NCBI GenBank assembly: GCA_023678885.1
Contig: CM042998.1
Span: 2,173,820-2,237,819, forward strand
Source of the DNA: Pogostemon cablin
Taxonomy: Eukaryota; Streptophyta; Magnoliopsida; Lamiales; Lamiaceae
Direction of reading: 5' to 3'
DNA length: 64,000 nt
In this document: positions 38,090 to 50,832 of the stretch, piece by piece
Numbering within the stretch: position 1 is the stretch's first letter
Layout of the letters: each line of letters opens with the position of its first letter
Program-made: the position numbers and the translations under genes
Notes under the pieces: model-generated
The model's input: the letters and a program-made list of their open reading frames with translations, nothing else
Told to the model about the DNA's origin: nothing
Database searches by the model: none

Positions 38090-40102
38090 ACTACTCGGGC
38101 TCGGTCGGCTTGTATAACAGCTCTAGTCGTCCTAGAGGCGGAGGGGGTAGAGGCATCGCCTCTCCATTCCGCCCTCTGCCCGGGGACCTCTGTCGACCCG
38201 GGGAAGGGGAAAGATTAGCGTCTCTTCGATATGCTCTCAGCCTCGGAGCATGCAACATTCCTCTTAACTTCCCCTCCTTAAACAACTTTTACAATTCCGT
38301 GATTAAATCTCGGCACTGATTGGTATTATGCCCATGCGTCTAATGGTACATGCAGTACTTCCGAGAGTTTGTGAGCTCCGAGGTTTGTAGGACTGGTCTC
38401 AGCGTCCGAAGAACCTGTTGATTCTTAATAATATAAAAGACCTCGGCGACGTTTAGGTTGGTTCCCGACTTCAGTTCTTCGTACATTTGTTGTACCTCGG
38501 TATCCTCTGTGAAAGGTTTGAAGTAGCAGGTATTTTGTATTCCTTCGTCCCTCCAGTGCTGACCTTCTTCCTACCCGGTTCTGCCGAGGTGCTTCGGTTG
38601 CTTGCTTTCTTCGCCATCTTGAAAATGTCTTAGGCTTGGATGTATTCATTTGTCATGACCATGAAGGCCACGTAGGACGCGGACGGCTTAAGCTGTACTC
38701 CCATCACTGTGATGAGGCAAGCTTCATCCTCATGACTTCCCCCATTGACCTCTGCTCGTTGAACCTTTTCAAAAAATCTCGCAAGCTTTTTGTCGAACCC
38801 TGGCGGATGTTAGCCAGCTTGTGCTTCGGTTCCTTCGGTGCCCCAAGATATGAGTATTGCATCAGAAAAACCTCCATCAGTTCTCCCCATCTTTTGATGG
38901 AGGCTGTTGGGACCGCTCTAAACCAGGCATGAGCCTTATTTCCCAGGGCCAGCGGAAACATTCTGCATAACGTGATCTCGTTTGCACCTTGCGCTCTCAT
39001 CCATATCAGGTATTTTTCAATGTGAGAATAAGGATCATAATCACAATCGAAAATCAAACTGGAGGGAAACTTGATTCCTTGCTGCTGAGGGGCATTGCTG
39101 ATTTCCGCCGTGAGGGTGAGGGAGCCACCGAGGATTGGAGGACTCCTCTTGTTCCGGACATCTTCCTTTCTAGATCCGCGAAACGCTTGTTCACTTCTTC
39201 GTTTATCAAGGCCTGTAGATCTCTGGTTGGGGCATTCAGAAATGCTTCTTTATTCTCTGACCATATTTCTGCCTGGGTCTCCCTCCGTCTCGTCCCTCTT
39301 CGTGGGGTGGGTCTCCCGTTCCTCCTGTTCTGTGGTAAAGATAGATCAGTCATGAGTATATCTTCGCATTATGGATCTCGGCTCTTCTGTGAGTATGGTG
39401 CCGAAGATGAGAAGGATCTTTGGTTCTTTGGCCTTCTGCATCTGTTGTGCCTCCTTTGAGAGATAGACGGGGTTCTTCGTGGGGCTTCGTCCTCCGCCGG
39501 CACTTCCCTAGTTGCAGGTCGACCTCTCATTTGGTTTTGTGAGTGAGATTGGTGAGATTCTTCTCATCTCGGCCTTTCCCTCGGTGGATGGTTCCCAGCC
39601 TCTTGATTCCGTCCAGGCCGTGGTTGCCTTCGAGTGTCATCCCCCATAGATACCTCCGGGGGTGGGGGATTCCTCACCCCTTGATTCCCTCCTGGTTGTG
39701 GTTGCCTTTGAACTCCTGTTTTCGGCCGGTGGAGGTATTCATTGCGCCTTCCTTCTGCCGGAGTTTCGTTCACGCTTTCCCTTTCTCGGCATTCCTCTTC
39801 CGTATGAAGTTGATGGTTTCTCTTGCATCTCCCCATTGTGTTCTTTCCTGGCGTCCTTCCTCCTCTCGAGATCCTCTCGTAGATCGTCGTGGCTTTCCCT
39901 GTGAGGGCCGCTAAAGCTCAAACTCGCCGGTTGAACCGGGGGAGCTTCCACGGTGTATTTCGTCAATCACCCTTCGAATCTTTTCATTCATCTCTTTTGT
40001 TTTCTGAGGGTCGTCCAGATTTGGGACAGGAATGGACCTCGCCGAAGTGGGCACCTCCATGACCGGTGCACTGATTTGGACATTATTTCCACTCCTCGTC
40101 AC
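38090..40102 (-). pseudogene. Ty3-type gag, frameshifted
   Basis: The start MTRSGNNVQIS lies at 40102. A proline/arginine-rich N-terminal part is broken into several frames. The capsid domain is clear at 38704-39057 (MFPLALGNKAHAWF, RWGELMEVFLMQY, STKSLRDFLKRFNEQ). A YCMYH..HGHNTNQC zinc motif near 38310-38355 carries a stop in the middle. Frame changes and stops preclude function. Confidence 0.8.
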
Positions 40103-40289
40103 GTTTCACTGGGCTCTGGAACACTCTCCCCTCTCTTCATTTCCATGGGTTGTAAATCCTTCACCTCTCATCTCAAATTCAAGAAATAGAATAAGAACCC
40201 AAGGATTTTTCTCACAGAATTAAACCAAGAACTTAAGAAAAACAAAACAGGGATGGCTAATCGTAGCATTTCTCACAGACAGCGCCAGA

Positions 40290-41150
40290 TGTTGATGCGT
40301 GTTCTTGGCTCGTTAATTCATATTTAATAGCAAAAGATTATTGAAGAACGATCACAATCAAACATGATAAAACCTTAAGCAAGAGATCACAATCAATAGA
40401 AAACCGAATTCCCACCAAATAACTATATCCAATTTTATTACTCTCCCTTAGAGCAACACTCATAAAATCCCCCTTTCTTACAAGTGTAATGTCTAAAGTG
40501 AGTATCAGTCACCTGCCTCTCTCATGTGAGAGAGGCTATTTATACTATCTACAAACCCTGATCCGGAGCCAATCGACTTGTGCCACTTGGATGAAGACAA
40601 ACCATCTTTAATGAAGTTATCTGGTACGCCGACCAGCCTGGGAGGAGTTTGGGTACTACGGTTTCTTTTGCAAGGTTCCACAGACCGCTTCTGTCCTTTG
40701 CTGGCTTTCCATTGGTAGTTAGGGGAGGATGCGCCAGTTGCTTACTGTCTTCTAGTTAGGATTGTTGTCCAAGACATCTCATCTTTCCGTTAGCCTTGTC
40801 TTCTAGCCTACTGCACTTGTCAGTCTTCATGATGTTGTCTGTATTTTATTTCTCCGCTCCTGTTATCCATCTGATCCTCGGACAGATTGACTTCCGATGT
40901 TGCGGTGTTCGTCCGAGCCCCCGGGTAGGGGAGGGATGCCGCCGAGGTACCCTGTCGAGGGTACTTCGAGCTTCTGTCCCTTTAATGAGTTCCCTTTCTG
41001 CCCTTTCCTTAACTGGGTTTTTGGGCTGGTAGTGATCTCTTTGGGTTGCCTTAGCTGTCCATTCAGATTTATCCTCGAATTGGGCCACCTGAAGACTGGA
41101 TTTCCTTCTTCAAGTATTTAAAGGTTATTGAGCCTTGGGCCTACTAAGCA
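40290..41150 (-). repeat. Probable 5' LTR of the truncated Ty3 element
   Basis: Bounded by TG and CA dinucleotides and adjacent to a primer-binding-like TGGCGC leader. It contains a TATAAATAG box with a plausible transcribed R-U5 downstream. With no second LTR, the outer boundary is inferred only from the TG/CA ends. Confidence 0.6.
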
Positions 41151-42369
41151 TGAAGATATAATACCCATAACGTAATGTATAGAAATGTTTGACCTACGAT
41201 ATGGCAGTAATTGGGATTAGAGCTTAATATAGAGATATATGGTGTAATAATTAATTAGATAGTTAATGAGGGTTGATTAATTTTATTTTAAATGAAATGA
41301 AATTAGAAGCTCAAATCCCAATTGCTAGTATTGCGCCATCAGAGTAGGTTTTTGTTATGGGTGGAAATTGAATTCTTGCTTCTTTTTGGGATTTGCATTC
41401 AAAACACCAACTTCCACATCCATTTAAAACATTAAATGGAAATAAATAATAAATTTTAGGAACACCAATCTTGATAATTGAAGGTTTTTTTAATATAAAA
41501 AATTATTCAACACCTATAGATCAAAACAAAAGTTACTCCATAGTTTATGGACCTTGTAATGCCTAAAATATTTTATTGATGTGGTTGGTCATGACTCATG
41601 ATGTATATTATGGACCGTATTAATGTTTATTTCACACGTTATTATTATTAAGATTAAAAGAGGAGAAGCCAATATTATAATATTATTAATGAGCCTCGTA
41701 CAAGCATGATTTTTCTTGTGAATCTTTTGAAAAGTCAAATCAAATGTGCCCACATAACATGAAATTAATGTTTTTCAATAAAATAAAATGTATAGTGATG
41801 AAATAAGCCGTCGGATTAAAACATAGAGTCACAAATATATAAATAAATATTTATATACTTTGGAATGGTAATGTGCATAGAGTGTGATGTTTAATGAAGA
41901 AATGGAGAAAAGCTTAATGGTTGGTTGTCCAAACACATGCACAGTTATCCTTTTAACCATCATTTGGGATTCAGTTCATATCCAAGTGTCCCACTTGCTT
42001 AATTTACTTGACTCCCTTTAAGTCCTTTACCCAATTTGGAAACTTCAAGTCTTCAACTACCCTAATAATTGCCATAGGACACTAAGATTCATTAATGACA
42101 AGTCTCGTGTAATTACACAACGCCAGTGTTGGCCTTTGCTTTAAAAGTTATCGAATGATCTTCATGACAAATTATAGGAATTAATACATCAAAATACGGG
42201 AAAAAAAAGAGTGAAATTCTACAACGAGGTTCAAACGGATCAAACTACATTCAAAAAGTAGGTTAAAGGGGGATTTTCCCACCAAATTTAAACCAAATAG
42301 GAGTAATTAATTAATTTCAGAGTTCATGTAATCATCTGTACAATCGAAATCTATCCCAATAATCTCACT
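41151..42369. other. Intergenic region downstream of the ARF gene
   Basis: About 1.2 kb of AT-rich sequence between the retrotransposon fragment and the ARF stop codon. It probably includes the ARF 3' UTR near 42250-42369. No other feature seen. Confidence 0.6.
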
Positions 42370-44251
42370 CTAGTTAATTCCACTCGCTGAATCCGTCAGA
42401 ATAGTCAGATTTCTTGCATTCTTGATAAAATCACTGCAACATCAAATCCATACAAACATTATGACATAATTAACCTTAATTTTTCACACGCATTATATTA
42501 TGCAATAAACGTACCTAAATTGCTCGTCTCCAATGTGCTTCGTCTTTCCTCGTGCATCGCTGTATACAACATTGCTCGATATCTCCGATCTTTCCATCCC
42601 GAACATGGCTGCTAGTCTTCGAAACACCTCTTCGAAAGAGACAAGCACTGCAAGGTTGAGAGTCAGAAGAGATTTGCTCTTCGGTGAGGATTGGTTGTCC
42701 AAACAGAACAAACATAGGAGTTTTGGCAGTCTTGCACTCGTCGTCTGATCTCCCTGCCTTCAACGAGCGAGGCAGGGAGTCGGACTCGAAATAATCGAGC
42801 AGCTTGAAGTCGAACGGCTGCAGTACTTTCTTGAGGTCGTATTGGGGTTGCCTGGCTCCCTGTATACAAAGGTTGTCCGGTAGACAACACAAGGGGCTGC
42901 TGGGACTGTGTGGATGGCTGCTAAGAGGCAGCGACACCACCGGAATAGATCCAAACGATGCAAATTCCGGTGGTTGGGGAAGCCGCGGCCTCTTTCGCGG
43001 TGGGGAAAATGTGGACAAATGGCTGGTCGAGATCAACTCGACCAGCCACGGGTTAACTCGTTTTACGCTGCGCAGCAAATCGGGCTCGTCCCATGCTACC
43101 TGTAAAACGAGTTATAATCATAATCATCATAATTAATCGATAAATTTGATTAGTCGAAATTTCGTATCAACAGTAAAAATTACCTGGAGAAGCCTCCAGG
43201 GCGATTTAGGCCAATAAACACGATCATTGACCTGAACCGCCAAAACGGTTCCCATGAACCAACTGATTCGAGACGAGTCCTCGGTCTCGAATGCCATTTT
43301 AAACCTCATCCCCGGGCACCACTGCACCCGCATCGCCGCCCTCACCGCCGCCTCCAGCACGACGAACTCCGGCGAGCCGGAGCGTGGATAATACACAACC
43401 TCAAACGGCTGCCCACGTGCAGCAAGATTCGCAGCTTCAATGACGGATTCACCCCTCAGATTACCCTTCTCCTTCAACCCCACCCCACACGGATTCACAC
43501 TCTCGCCGAGAAAACCGGTAAACCCGCCGCCGGTGTTCCACCCACACGAAACCTCAGCGCCGCCGCCGCCGCCGCAGACACCACCCCTCTTCGCTCGCCG
43601 TATCCCTACACACAGATCTCCATTCTCCGCCCTCAAAAACACAATAGAATCGCCGGCCACCAGCTTCTTCTGGCTAACGAAGTTGCTCCACCCGGTGGTG
43701 AGCAGATGCCGGCGAGGGGTACCCCTGTAAACATGTCGAAACTTCCAAATCTCGCCGTGGACGTCCTTAGCCAAGATGGTCTGAACCGGCGGTTCAGCGG
43801 AGTAATCCAACCTCGGAAAGATAGTCTCAGCGCAGTATCTCGGAACAGAGAAGCCACCGCCATTGTTGGCGTCGGATTGAGTCAACGTCTTCGCAAACGA
43901 GTTCGTTTTATCTTCATGAATCTTGTCGAATCCTAGAAATCCACCGTCATCATCATCATCAAGCTCTTTCTCTCTCACCGATGGAGTTAACCGAATCTTG
44001 GCGTAGACTTCGTCGCTCTCTGTATCAGCCAAGTATTTAACAGAAGACACCCTGCAGAGTATGAGAGAAGGGATTCTCGAAAATCCACGAAGATCAAGAC
44101 CGCCATTAACGTGTTCGGTGTGACCTTGAGGGAAGTAATAGACTTTGGAATTTGGTGGTGGGAGTTGAGCCATTCCACCAGCACAAGCATGCCATAGCTG
44201 GGGATCCAAGCTTTCTTCACCAAGATTTATGGGCTGCATCACATTAATCAT
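42370..44251 (-). CDS. ARF16: Auxin response factor, ARF16/ARF10 clade, with a C-terminal frameshift
   Basis: A nuclear transcription factor that binds auxin response elements; this clade acts as repressors. Three exons: 43184-44251, 42515-43099, 42370-42433. Residues 1-356 contain the dimerisation and B3 DNA-binding domains (B3 about 118-220; SDANNGGGFSVPRYCAETIF, YRGTPRRHLLTTGWS) and the ancillary domain ending SRISWFMGTV and SPWRLLQ. The start MINVM matches ARF16. Exon 2 continues in frame through WDEPDLL, VKRVNPWLVEL, IQGARQ and FVLFGQPILTEEQIS. The PB1-type block (VSFEEVFRRLAAMFGMERSE to KHIGDEQF) is present but in another frame. Exon 2 is 585 nt where phase requires 2 modulo 3. The usual segment between these blocks is missing. 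In the continuous frame the protein would end at 42515 with about 550 aa and no PB1. Either a truncated ARF or a sequence error. Confidence 0.88.
42849..42869 (-). promoter_or_regulatory. miR160 target site in ARF mRNA
   Basis: The plus strand here equals the miR160 sequence over its first 17 bases, TGCCTGGCTCCCTGTAT, and differs at only two of the last four. The ARF transcript is thus almost fully complementary, including the seed and cleavage positions. The site encodes IQGARQ, its position in ARF10, ARF16 and ARF17. Post-transcriptional cleavage by miR160 is therefore expected. Confidence 0.9.
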
Positions 44252-45013
44252 GGTATGAACTATGAAGAGAGAGAAATGGAGCTAAGATTATTAAACAATC
44301 ACAAAACAAGAATCAAGAAACCAAGTCAACTAAAGATTATCCAGAGGCAGAGAAGAAATGGGAAAAGGTAGAGAATGAGTGAGATGGTTAACTGTTGAAG
44401 TGAGGTTTAATGGGTGAGGGAAAAGGATGAGAATTTAAGCACAGTTTGGGAATGGAGTGGGATTCATGAAAATGGGGACAGAGATAGCAAGAGACAAAAC
44501 AAGACACTACACACAGTGTCAGGGAGAGATGGACAGGGGGGTGGGGAGATGAAGTGGAAGAGACACCTGAAGTTAAGTCTGGTTTGGGAAGCAGAAGGTG
44601 ACAGAGGGAATTGATGTTGACAAATGATGCAGAAAAAACAGTGGCATTGAGATTTATATTTTAGAGTGGGTGATTTAATAGTGTTATCACTGTACATGCT
44701 GCCTTCACTCACTATCTTAATCTAACTCATTTTCTTTTATTTCTATTTTTTTTAATTAAAATATTGGACTTAAATTTTAAAGGGCCTTTTTATTATTTTT
44801 TGTTATTATTTTATAGGGGTGTTATTTGAATTAAGTTATAAGTTATTCTCCCCCTGCGTATTTAAAAGTACTAGTGATGAATTTTTTTCACTATAATTAT
44901 TAATGTACATTCATTTGTAATAGTGATATAAACTAAAAGAATGTGTAATAAACAATACAATTTATAAAATTATTGTTATAATTCTATTCAATTGTTCATT
45001 GTTTAAAATAATA

Positions 45014-45284
45014 CTCCCTCCGTCCCGGAAAATTTTTCATCTTTACTGTTCAACGTTGTTTAAGAAAAGTTGCAGTTTTTGACCAACTTTATTGACTTTG
45101 GAAGGTATTGTAGTATTTTTAGGTAATAAAAAAGTATAAAATAATGATATGAGTGTGAAAAAAGGAGTGACAAATTTGAAATTAAAGTAACTTGAGGTTG
45201 TTGGATAAAGTGATGTTTTCTTTTTTGGGGGTAAAATGTTTTGTGGGACAAACAAATGAGAAAAGTATTATGGGACCGAGGAAG
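45014..45284. mobile_element. Stowaway-like MITE
   Basis: Starts CTCCCTCCGTCCCGG and ends GGGACCGAGGAAG, with TA on both sides. 271 bp, no ORF. Confidence 0.85.
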
Positions 45285-45744
45285 TAATAATAATAATTTA
45301 GTCAATTTTACTGACATCATTAAGCTGTACGTCTCCATATAATAAATAGGACTAAAATGAATTTCTGTATATTAGGCAAGGATAAAAATTTAAAAAAAAA
45401 CTGTATAAAAGTATTATTTTCATTAAGTATTTATACTATTTGTGTGAAAATTATTATAAAAAATAAATGAATAAAAATAAAATGTGTAATAGATGATCAT
45501 AGTATAAAAAAGTATCACTGATCAATTTTATTGACCATAGGATTAAGGTAATTATCTTTTTATGTTAAAAAATAGAAAATTACAAAGTATGTTGAGATGA
45601 GCTGACAATTATAAAATTAAGATATCTGCCACACTTATTTATTTTAAGTTTTATTAATAGTAAAAATATATTAGACAAATATTTTACTATTATTTATACT
45701 TTGCTCAATTTATCCCACTTTTTCTTAGATTACTCTATACACTA

Positions 45745-45982
45745 CTCCCTCCGTCTTGTTTCAATGTTTACATTTCTATTTTGCGCGTCTCATTTCAATG
45801 TTTACGTTTTTCTTTTTGGAATATGAGACTCACCTAAAACAATTAATATATCATCTAACACTAATACACCTACCCATTTTACATTAAATATTATATTTTT
45901 TCACCCACTATCTATTAAAATATTTTACTTCTTAATCAACGTGCAAAAAACAAACATAAATATTAAAACGGGAAGGAAGGAG
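45745..45982. mobile_element. Stowaway-like MITE
   Basis: Starts CTCCCTCCGTCTTG and ends GGGAAGGAAGGAG, with TA on both sides. 238 bp. An internal motif, TTTCAATGTTTAC, is repeated near the left end. Confidence 0.85.
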
Positions 45983-46158
45983 TATCTTAAAGGCAATTTT
46001 CTTAAACCACGTGTCCACATACATGTGTTTTGGATGAGACAGAGAGAGTACTAATTTAATATTTAGTTAATTGAATGATATAGTATTTTAATATGTAATG
46101 ATAGTTGTATACTTATATTAGTATTGTGAATGAACTTCACGTGCAGTAAGTGTAATTA

Positions 46159-46160
<2 letters not shown>

Positions 46161-46194
<34 letters not shown>
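46161..46194. repeat. (ATT)n tract at copia insertion site
   Basis: About 11 ATT units immediately before the left LTR. ATT units also follow the right LTR at 51516-51535, so the element landed in the tract. Confidence 0.85.
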
Positions 46195-46195
<1 letters not shown>

Positions 46196-46881
46196 GTGAT
46201 ACTAGCCAGTTGTCTTGATCTTCAAACAAGACACTTGATCACACACACACAAACTTGAGTTTATGTTTATTCGTTGAGGAATTGATCAACACACACACAT
46301 TCAAAAACTAGCTGAAAAAACCTTAAAAACACAAGAATGAAAGAAAGAGTGCACAAGGAATTATAGTGGTTCGATCTTCATGATCTACGTCCACTTTGAG
46401 GGAATATAACTTTCTTATTTGATGGATGTAATACACGATGAACAACTGATTCTAATGCTACAGAATCAGTGCTACATAAGCTGATAAACCAACTGCTAAT
46501 GGATGAAGAAGAAGAAGAAAATGCAGGCTGATGATGATGATGATCTGTAGGTGTAGTGTGTGAGCTTTATATATTGATTCCTTCCTCATAACTAACCGCC
46601 CTGAGTACCAATGGTCGATCACAACTCACGTGCTTCTTGGCTAACCAACTTGAAAGGACCACATGCTCATAACTAACCAAGTAACCACCTCAACATCCTA
46701 ACAATCTGATGCAACCTCCACATGTGATCACAAACTGATACTTTATCTTGTAGCTGATCTATTCGACTGACCATGAAGTGTATAACTCATGCAACACGTT
46801 CATTGAGTACTTCAGACTCTTAGCTCCACTACAACACTCCAAATTCACATGATGGATCAGGATTTACACACCATTTCTTCA
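46195..46881 (-). repeat. Copia 3' LTR
   Basis: 687 bp; partner of 50833-51515. Confidence 0.92.
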
Positions 46882-47103
46882 ACATACTCTACCTTAAATC
46901 AAATATTCATCTTCAATTAAGATTGCTACCTTCCCTCTCTTACTGCTCATATTGAGCAGCACTTCAGTTTTCATTACACATACCAACTAAGCCTAAGCTT
47001 AGTTCAAATTTAGAACTAGGCAAGGCCTTAGTTAGACAATCAGCAGGATTGACAGAGGTGTCAATCTTACACACTTTGATAGCACCACTTTCAACAAGGT
47101 CTC

Positions 47104-50100
47104 TTACAAAATACATCTTGACATCAATGTGCTTTGTTCTCTCATGATACCCTGATGTTTTGCTAAATGGATAGCACTCTGATTGTCACAGAACACCTTC
47201 ACTGTTTCTTGTTTCACGCCAAGCTCTTCAAGCATATCACTGATCCATATTCCTTCCTTAATAGCTTCAGTCAATGCCACAAATTCAGCTTCAGTTGTGG
47301 ACAAAGCTACTATGGATTGATGACTAGCCTTCCAACTTATAGCAGTTCCATAAAGAGTGAAGATATAACCTGTTAAAGACTTTCTAGTATCCATATTTGT
47401 AGCAAAATCTGCATCAACATATCCACACAAAACTTCACTGTCTTGATTGGCTTTCTGAAACTTCAATCCTCTACTGACAGTGCCTTTTATATACTTCATA
47501 GCCCACTTTGCTGCTTCCCAATGTAGTTTACCAGGAGATCCCATGAACCTACTTAAAACACTGAGTGTAAAGGCCATGTCTGGCCTACAACAGACCATAC
47601 AATACATTAGACTTCCTACTGCACTAGCACAGGGAGTCTTGTCCATATTCCTAACTTCTGTTGGAGACTTTGGTCCCTGCTGTAGAGACAATTTTACACC
47701 TTGTTTGAATGGGGTAGTGACTGTCTTACACTCATCCATATTATACCTTTTAATGACCTTTAACGTATAAACCTCCTAGTTCAGCACTAAAGTTCCACTG
47801 ATATTTTTTCTGTCAATTGACATTCCTAGGATCATCTTGGCCTCTCCAAGATCCTTCATGTCAAATTCAGCTTCCAACATTCTTTTCACCTTCAGAATAC
47901 CATCCATTGTATGACTAACCAACAACATATCATCAACATGCAATAAAAGGTATGTAAATAGACCACTTTCCTCCATATAGTATACACAGCTGTCATGTAG
48001 ACTTCTCTGGAATCCACACTTGACTATATACTCATCAAATCTCAAGTACCATTGTCTTAGACTTTGCTTAAGACCATAGAGAGATCTTTAAGCAAACAAG
48101 CTTTTGAACTTGAGCTCTGAAGTTCAATGCCTTCTGGTATGGTCATGTATATCTGCTCCTCTAGCTCTCCATGTAGAAAAGCTGTAGTAACATCCATCTG
48201 ATGAAGCTCAAGATTCCATTGAGTAACTAATGAGAGAATGATCCTTATAGAACAATGTTTAACTACAGGTAAGAATATCTCATTGTAGTCAATGTCTTCT
48301 TTCTGTGAAAATCCCCTTGCAACTAATCTTGTATAGCCATTATCCGCTGATCACTATCAATACTACTTATAGCTTTCTTGTAACTCCTAGGTTCAAGTGA
48401 TTCAACTTCAGAAGCAGTATACAAAGCATAAGAAACAAGATCAGCTTGGATGTATCTTGCAAGTGGTATAATTTCTCTTCTTTGTCTATCTCTAGCAAGA
48501 TGATAGGTGTTCTGACCTTCCAAAATGCTGTCACCACCACTACCTGACTTGCCAGACTCTACCTGAGGCTCAACATCATGATCAGAACTAGTTGTAGTTT
48601 TGACCTTTTCAATCAGTGGCATTTTCCCTTCATCAAAGGAAACATCCCTGCTGATTAGAATCTTCTGTTGTTTTGGAGACCACAATTTATAACCCTTTAC
48701 TCCAGATGGATAACCAACTAGTACACACTTTAAGGCTCTTGGTTCCAGCTTTCCTTGCTTTATATGAGCCTAAGCAAGACATCCTATTACCTTCAAACTA
48801 CTGTAATCTGCAGGTTTACCACTCCACACTTCCTCTGGAGTTTTAAAGTTTAGTGGTGATGATGGACATCTGTTTATAAGAAATGCTGCAGTAGTAGCTA
48901 GTTCCCCCCAGAAACTCTTAGGAAAACCTCCACTACTTATCATACATCTAACTCTTTCAAGAATGGTCTGATTCATCCTTTCTGCTGTTCCATTTTGTTG
49001 TGGAGTTAATGGAACAGTCTTATGCCTTTTAACTCCTCTATCCTTACAGAACTGATTGAATTATTCTGACAGATATTCCAAATCATTGTCAGTCCTTAAA
49101 CATTTCAATTTCTTATCAGTTTGATTTTCAACCTCAACTAACCACTCTTTGAACTTGGTGAAGGCTTCATCCTTGGATTTCAATATATAAATCCATACCT
49201 TTCTTGAATAATCATCTATAAAGGAGATGACATATTTTCCACCTCCCTTTGTGATGTTCTTAGCAGGTCCCCACAGGTTAGAATGAACATAATCCAACCC
49301 AGATGAGGAATTATGTTCTCCAATACCAAATTTTAACCTTTTTGTCTTTCCCATCACACAATGCTCACACTAACTCAAAATAATGGAAGTGTGACCACAT
49401 AATAACTTCTGTTTAGCCAATTCTTGCAGACCCCTCTCACTTATATGATCTAACCTTCCATGCCATAGTATAGAATTATCTATTTTACTAGTGCTACAAG
49501 CTTGAGCAGTGACAGTATTTCCACACAAGAAATATAGATCATGTTTCCTAATACCTTTCAAGAATACATCATTTCCCTTTGTGACAGTCAAACAACCATC
49601 AGTTTACTGGAAACTATATTCCATGGAATCAAGATTTCCAAGTGAAATAAGATTTCTTCTTAGATCAGGAACATACCTTACATCATAAAGCATTCTTACT
49701 GTACCATCAGACATTTCAAGCTTGACAGGCCCTCTTCCCATGATCTTACATGTTTGATTATTTCCAAGAAGTACAGAGCCCTCATTCTGATGTTTAATAT
49801 CAACCAATGCTTGATTGGTGTCATATGGAAGGTACAGCCAGAATCAATCACCCATTCAGAGGAGACTTCAGATGCAGTGACTGTCAACACTTTAACAAAC
49901 TTTGTAGTATCTTCTTGTGCAGGGGCAGTTTGATTTACTTGGTTTTGTTGATCAATTTCTTTCCCCTTTTCAGTGCCTTTACCTTTGCTAGCTTTCCACT
50001 TATAGCAATTCCTTCTCATATGGCCAGGTTGATTACAGTGATAGCATTTCCTTACTTCACCTTCTTTGGCATGTTCTCCTTCCTTTCTGTCTTGTTTATT

Positions 50101-50706
50101 TCCATCAGAACCCCTCTTCTTCTTGTTATTTCTTTTAGCTTGATTGTTCTTCTTGACAACCAAACTTTCTCCTCCAGAACTCTGAGTACTATCAGTTACT
50201 AATTATAATTCTCTAGACTTGAGGGCTAGTAAAACATTATCAAACTTGATGGAACTCTGATTTCCATATAACAAGGTATCTTTGAAGCTTTGAAAAGATA
50301 TTGGAAGAGTTGTCATCAACATGAGAACTTTCTCTTCCTCTGATATCTTTGAATCAACAGTTTCAAAGTCATCCATGATCTTGACAAACTCATCAACTTG
50401 ATCCAAAATAGGTTTTTCATCAGTCATTTTATATGCATTCAGTTTCTGCCTAATGTGAAGTCGATTTGCCAAAGTCTTGATCATAAACATAGATTCTAAC
50501 CTTTGCCAGACTCCAATTGCAGTAGTCTCCCTAGCTACTTCCCTCAAACATAGAATGATAGTAGAATGAGCCTTTTGAAGTACCTCATCATCTACTTGTA
50601 CTCTTGGAGGTCCAGCTGCTGATGGATCTTTGATGATCTCTGTCTTGACAGGTGGAGGTGGCTTCAATGCATCAATGAGCCCTTGTTGTGTCAAGATCGC
50701 CTTCAT
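47104..50706 (-). pseudogene. Copia gag-pol, multiply broken
   Basis: In order along the minus strand: gag (50203-50706, with LMLMTTLPISFQSFKDTLLY), CCHC zinc knuckle (CYHCNQPGHMRRNC, near 50040) and protease (WVIDSGCTFHMT, near 49835). GAG-pre-integrase LWHGRLDHIS lies near 49450. The integrase core (FIDDYSRKVWIY, LRTDND) and FWGELATTAAFLINR follow at 48770-49357. Reverse transcriptase fragments include WNLELHQMDVTTAFLHGELE near 48200 and LLLHVDDMLL near 47940. RNase H (GYVDADFA, LSTTEAEFVAL, FCDNQSAI) ends near 47150. Stops and frameshifts between every block make it non-functional. Confidence 0.93.
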
Positions 50707-50832
50707 CTTGAGTTTCTAGAGATTGAAATCCATTTTTTCAGTGAGCTTCTCAATATCAAACCGTGTGGTGTTTATCCTCTTTGAGTTCAGCTGCTGTTTG
50801 ATGGTTTCTTTCACACAGACGACACCACTTGT

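Larger units (their letters stand above)
38090..41150 (-). mobile_element. Truncated Ty3 LTR retrotransposon (LTR plus gag only)
   Basis: In minus orientation, a probable 5' LTR (40290-41150) is followed by a leader with TGGCGCTGTCTGTGAG, then a broken gag. The LTR on the plus strand begins TGTTGATGCG and ends ACTAAGCA. Reading minus, TATAAATAG sits at about 40535. The element stops after the gag zinc motif at about 38090, with no protease, reverse transcriptase or second LTR. It is either a deletion product or an abandoned partial copy; no target duplication can be assigned. Confidence 0.8.
44252..46194. other. ARF promoter region and MITE-rich spacer
   Basis: Bases 44252-44640 are purine-rich on the plus strand and probably hold the ARF leader and promoter; no reliable TATA box was assigned. 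Two Stowaway-like MITEs follow (45014-45284, 45745-45982). An (ATT)n tract ends at the copia LTR. Confidence 0.55.

Noticed and set aside
42640..42720. A short intron explaining the ARF frame change
   Set aside because: There is a CAG acceptor-like site, but no GT donor lies between it and the conserved FGQPILTEEQIS coding block.
43440..43730. Proline-rich plus-strand frame
   Set aside because: Antisense of the GC-rich ARF first exon.
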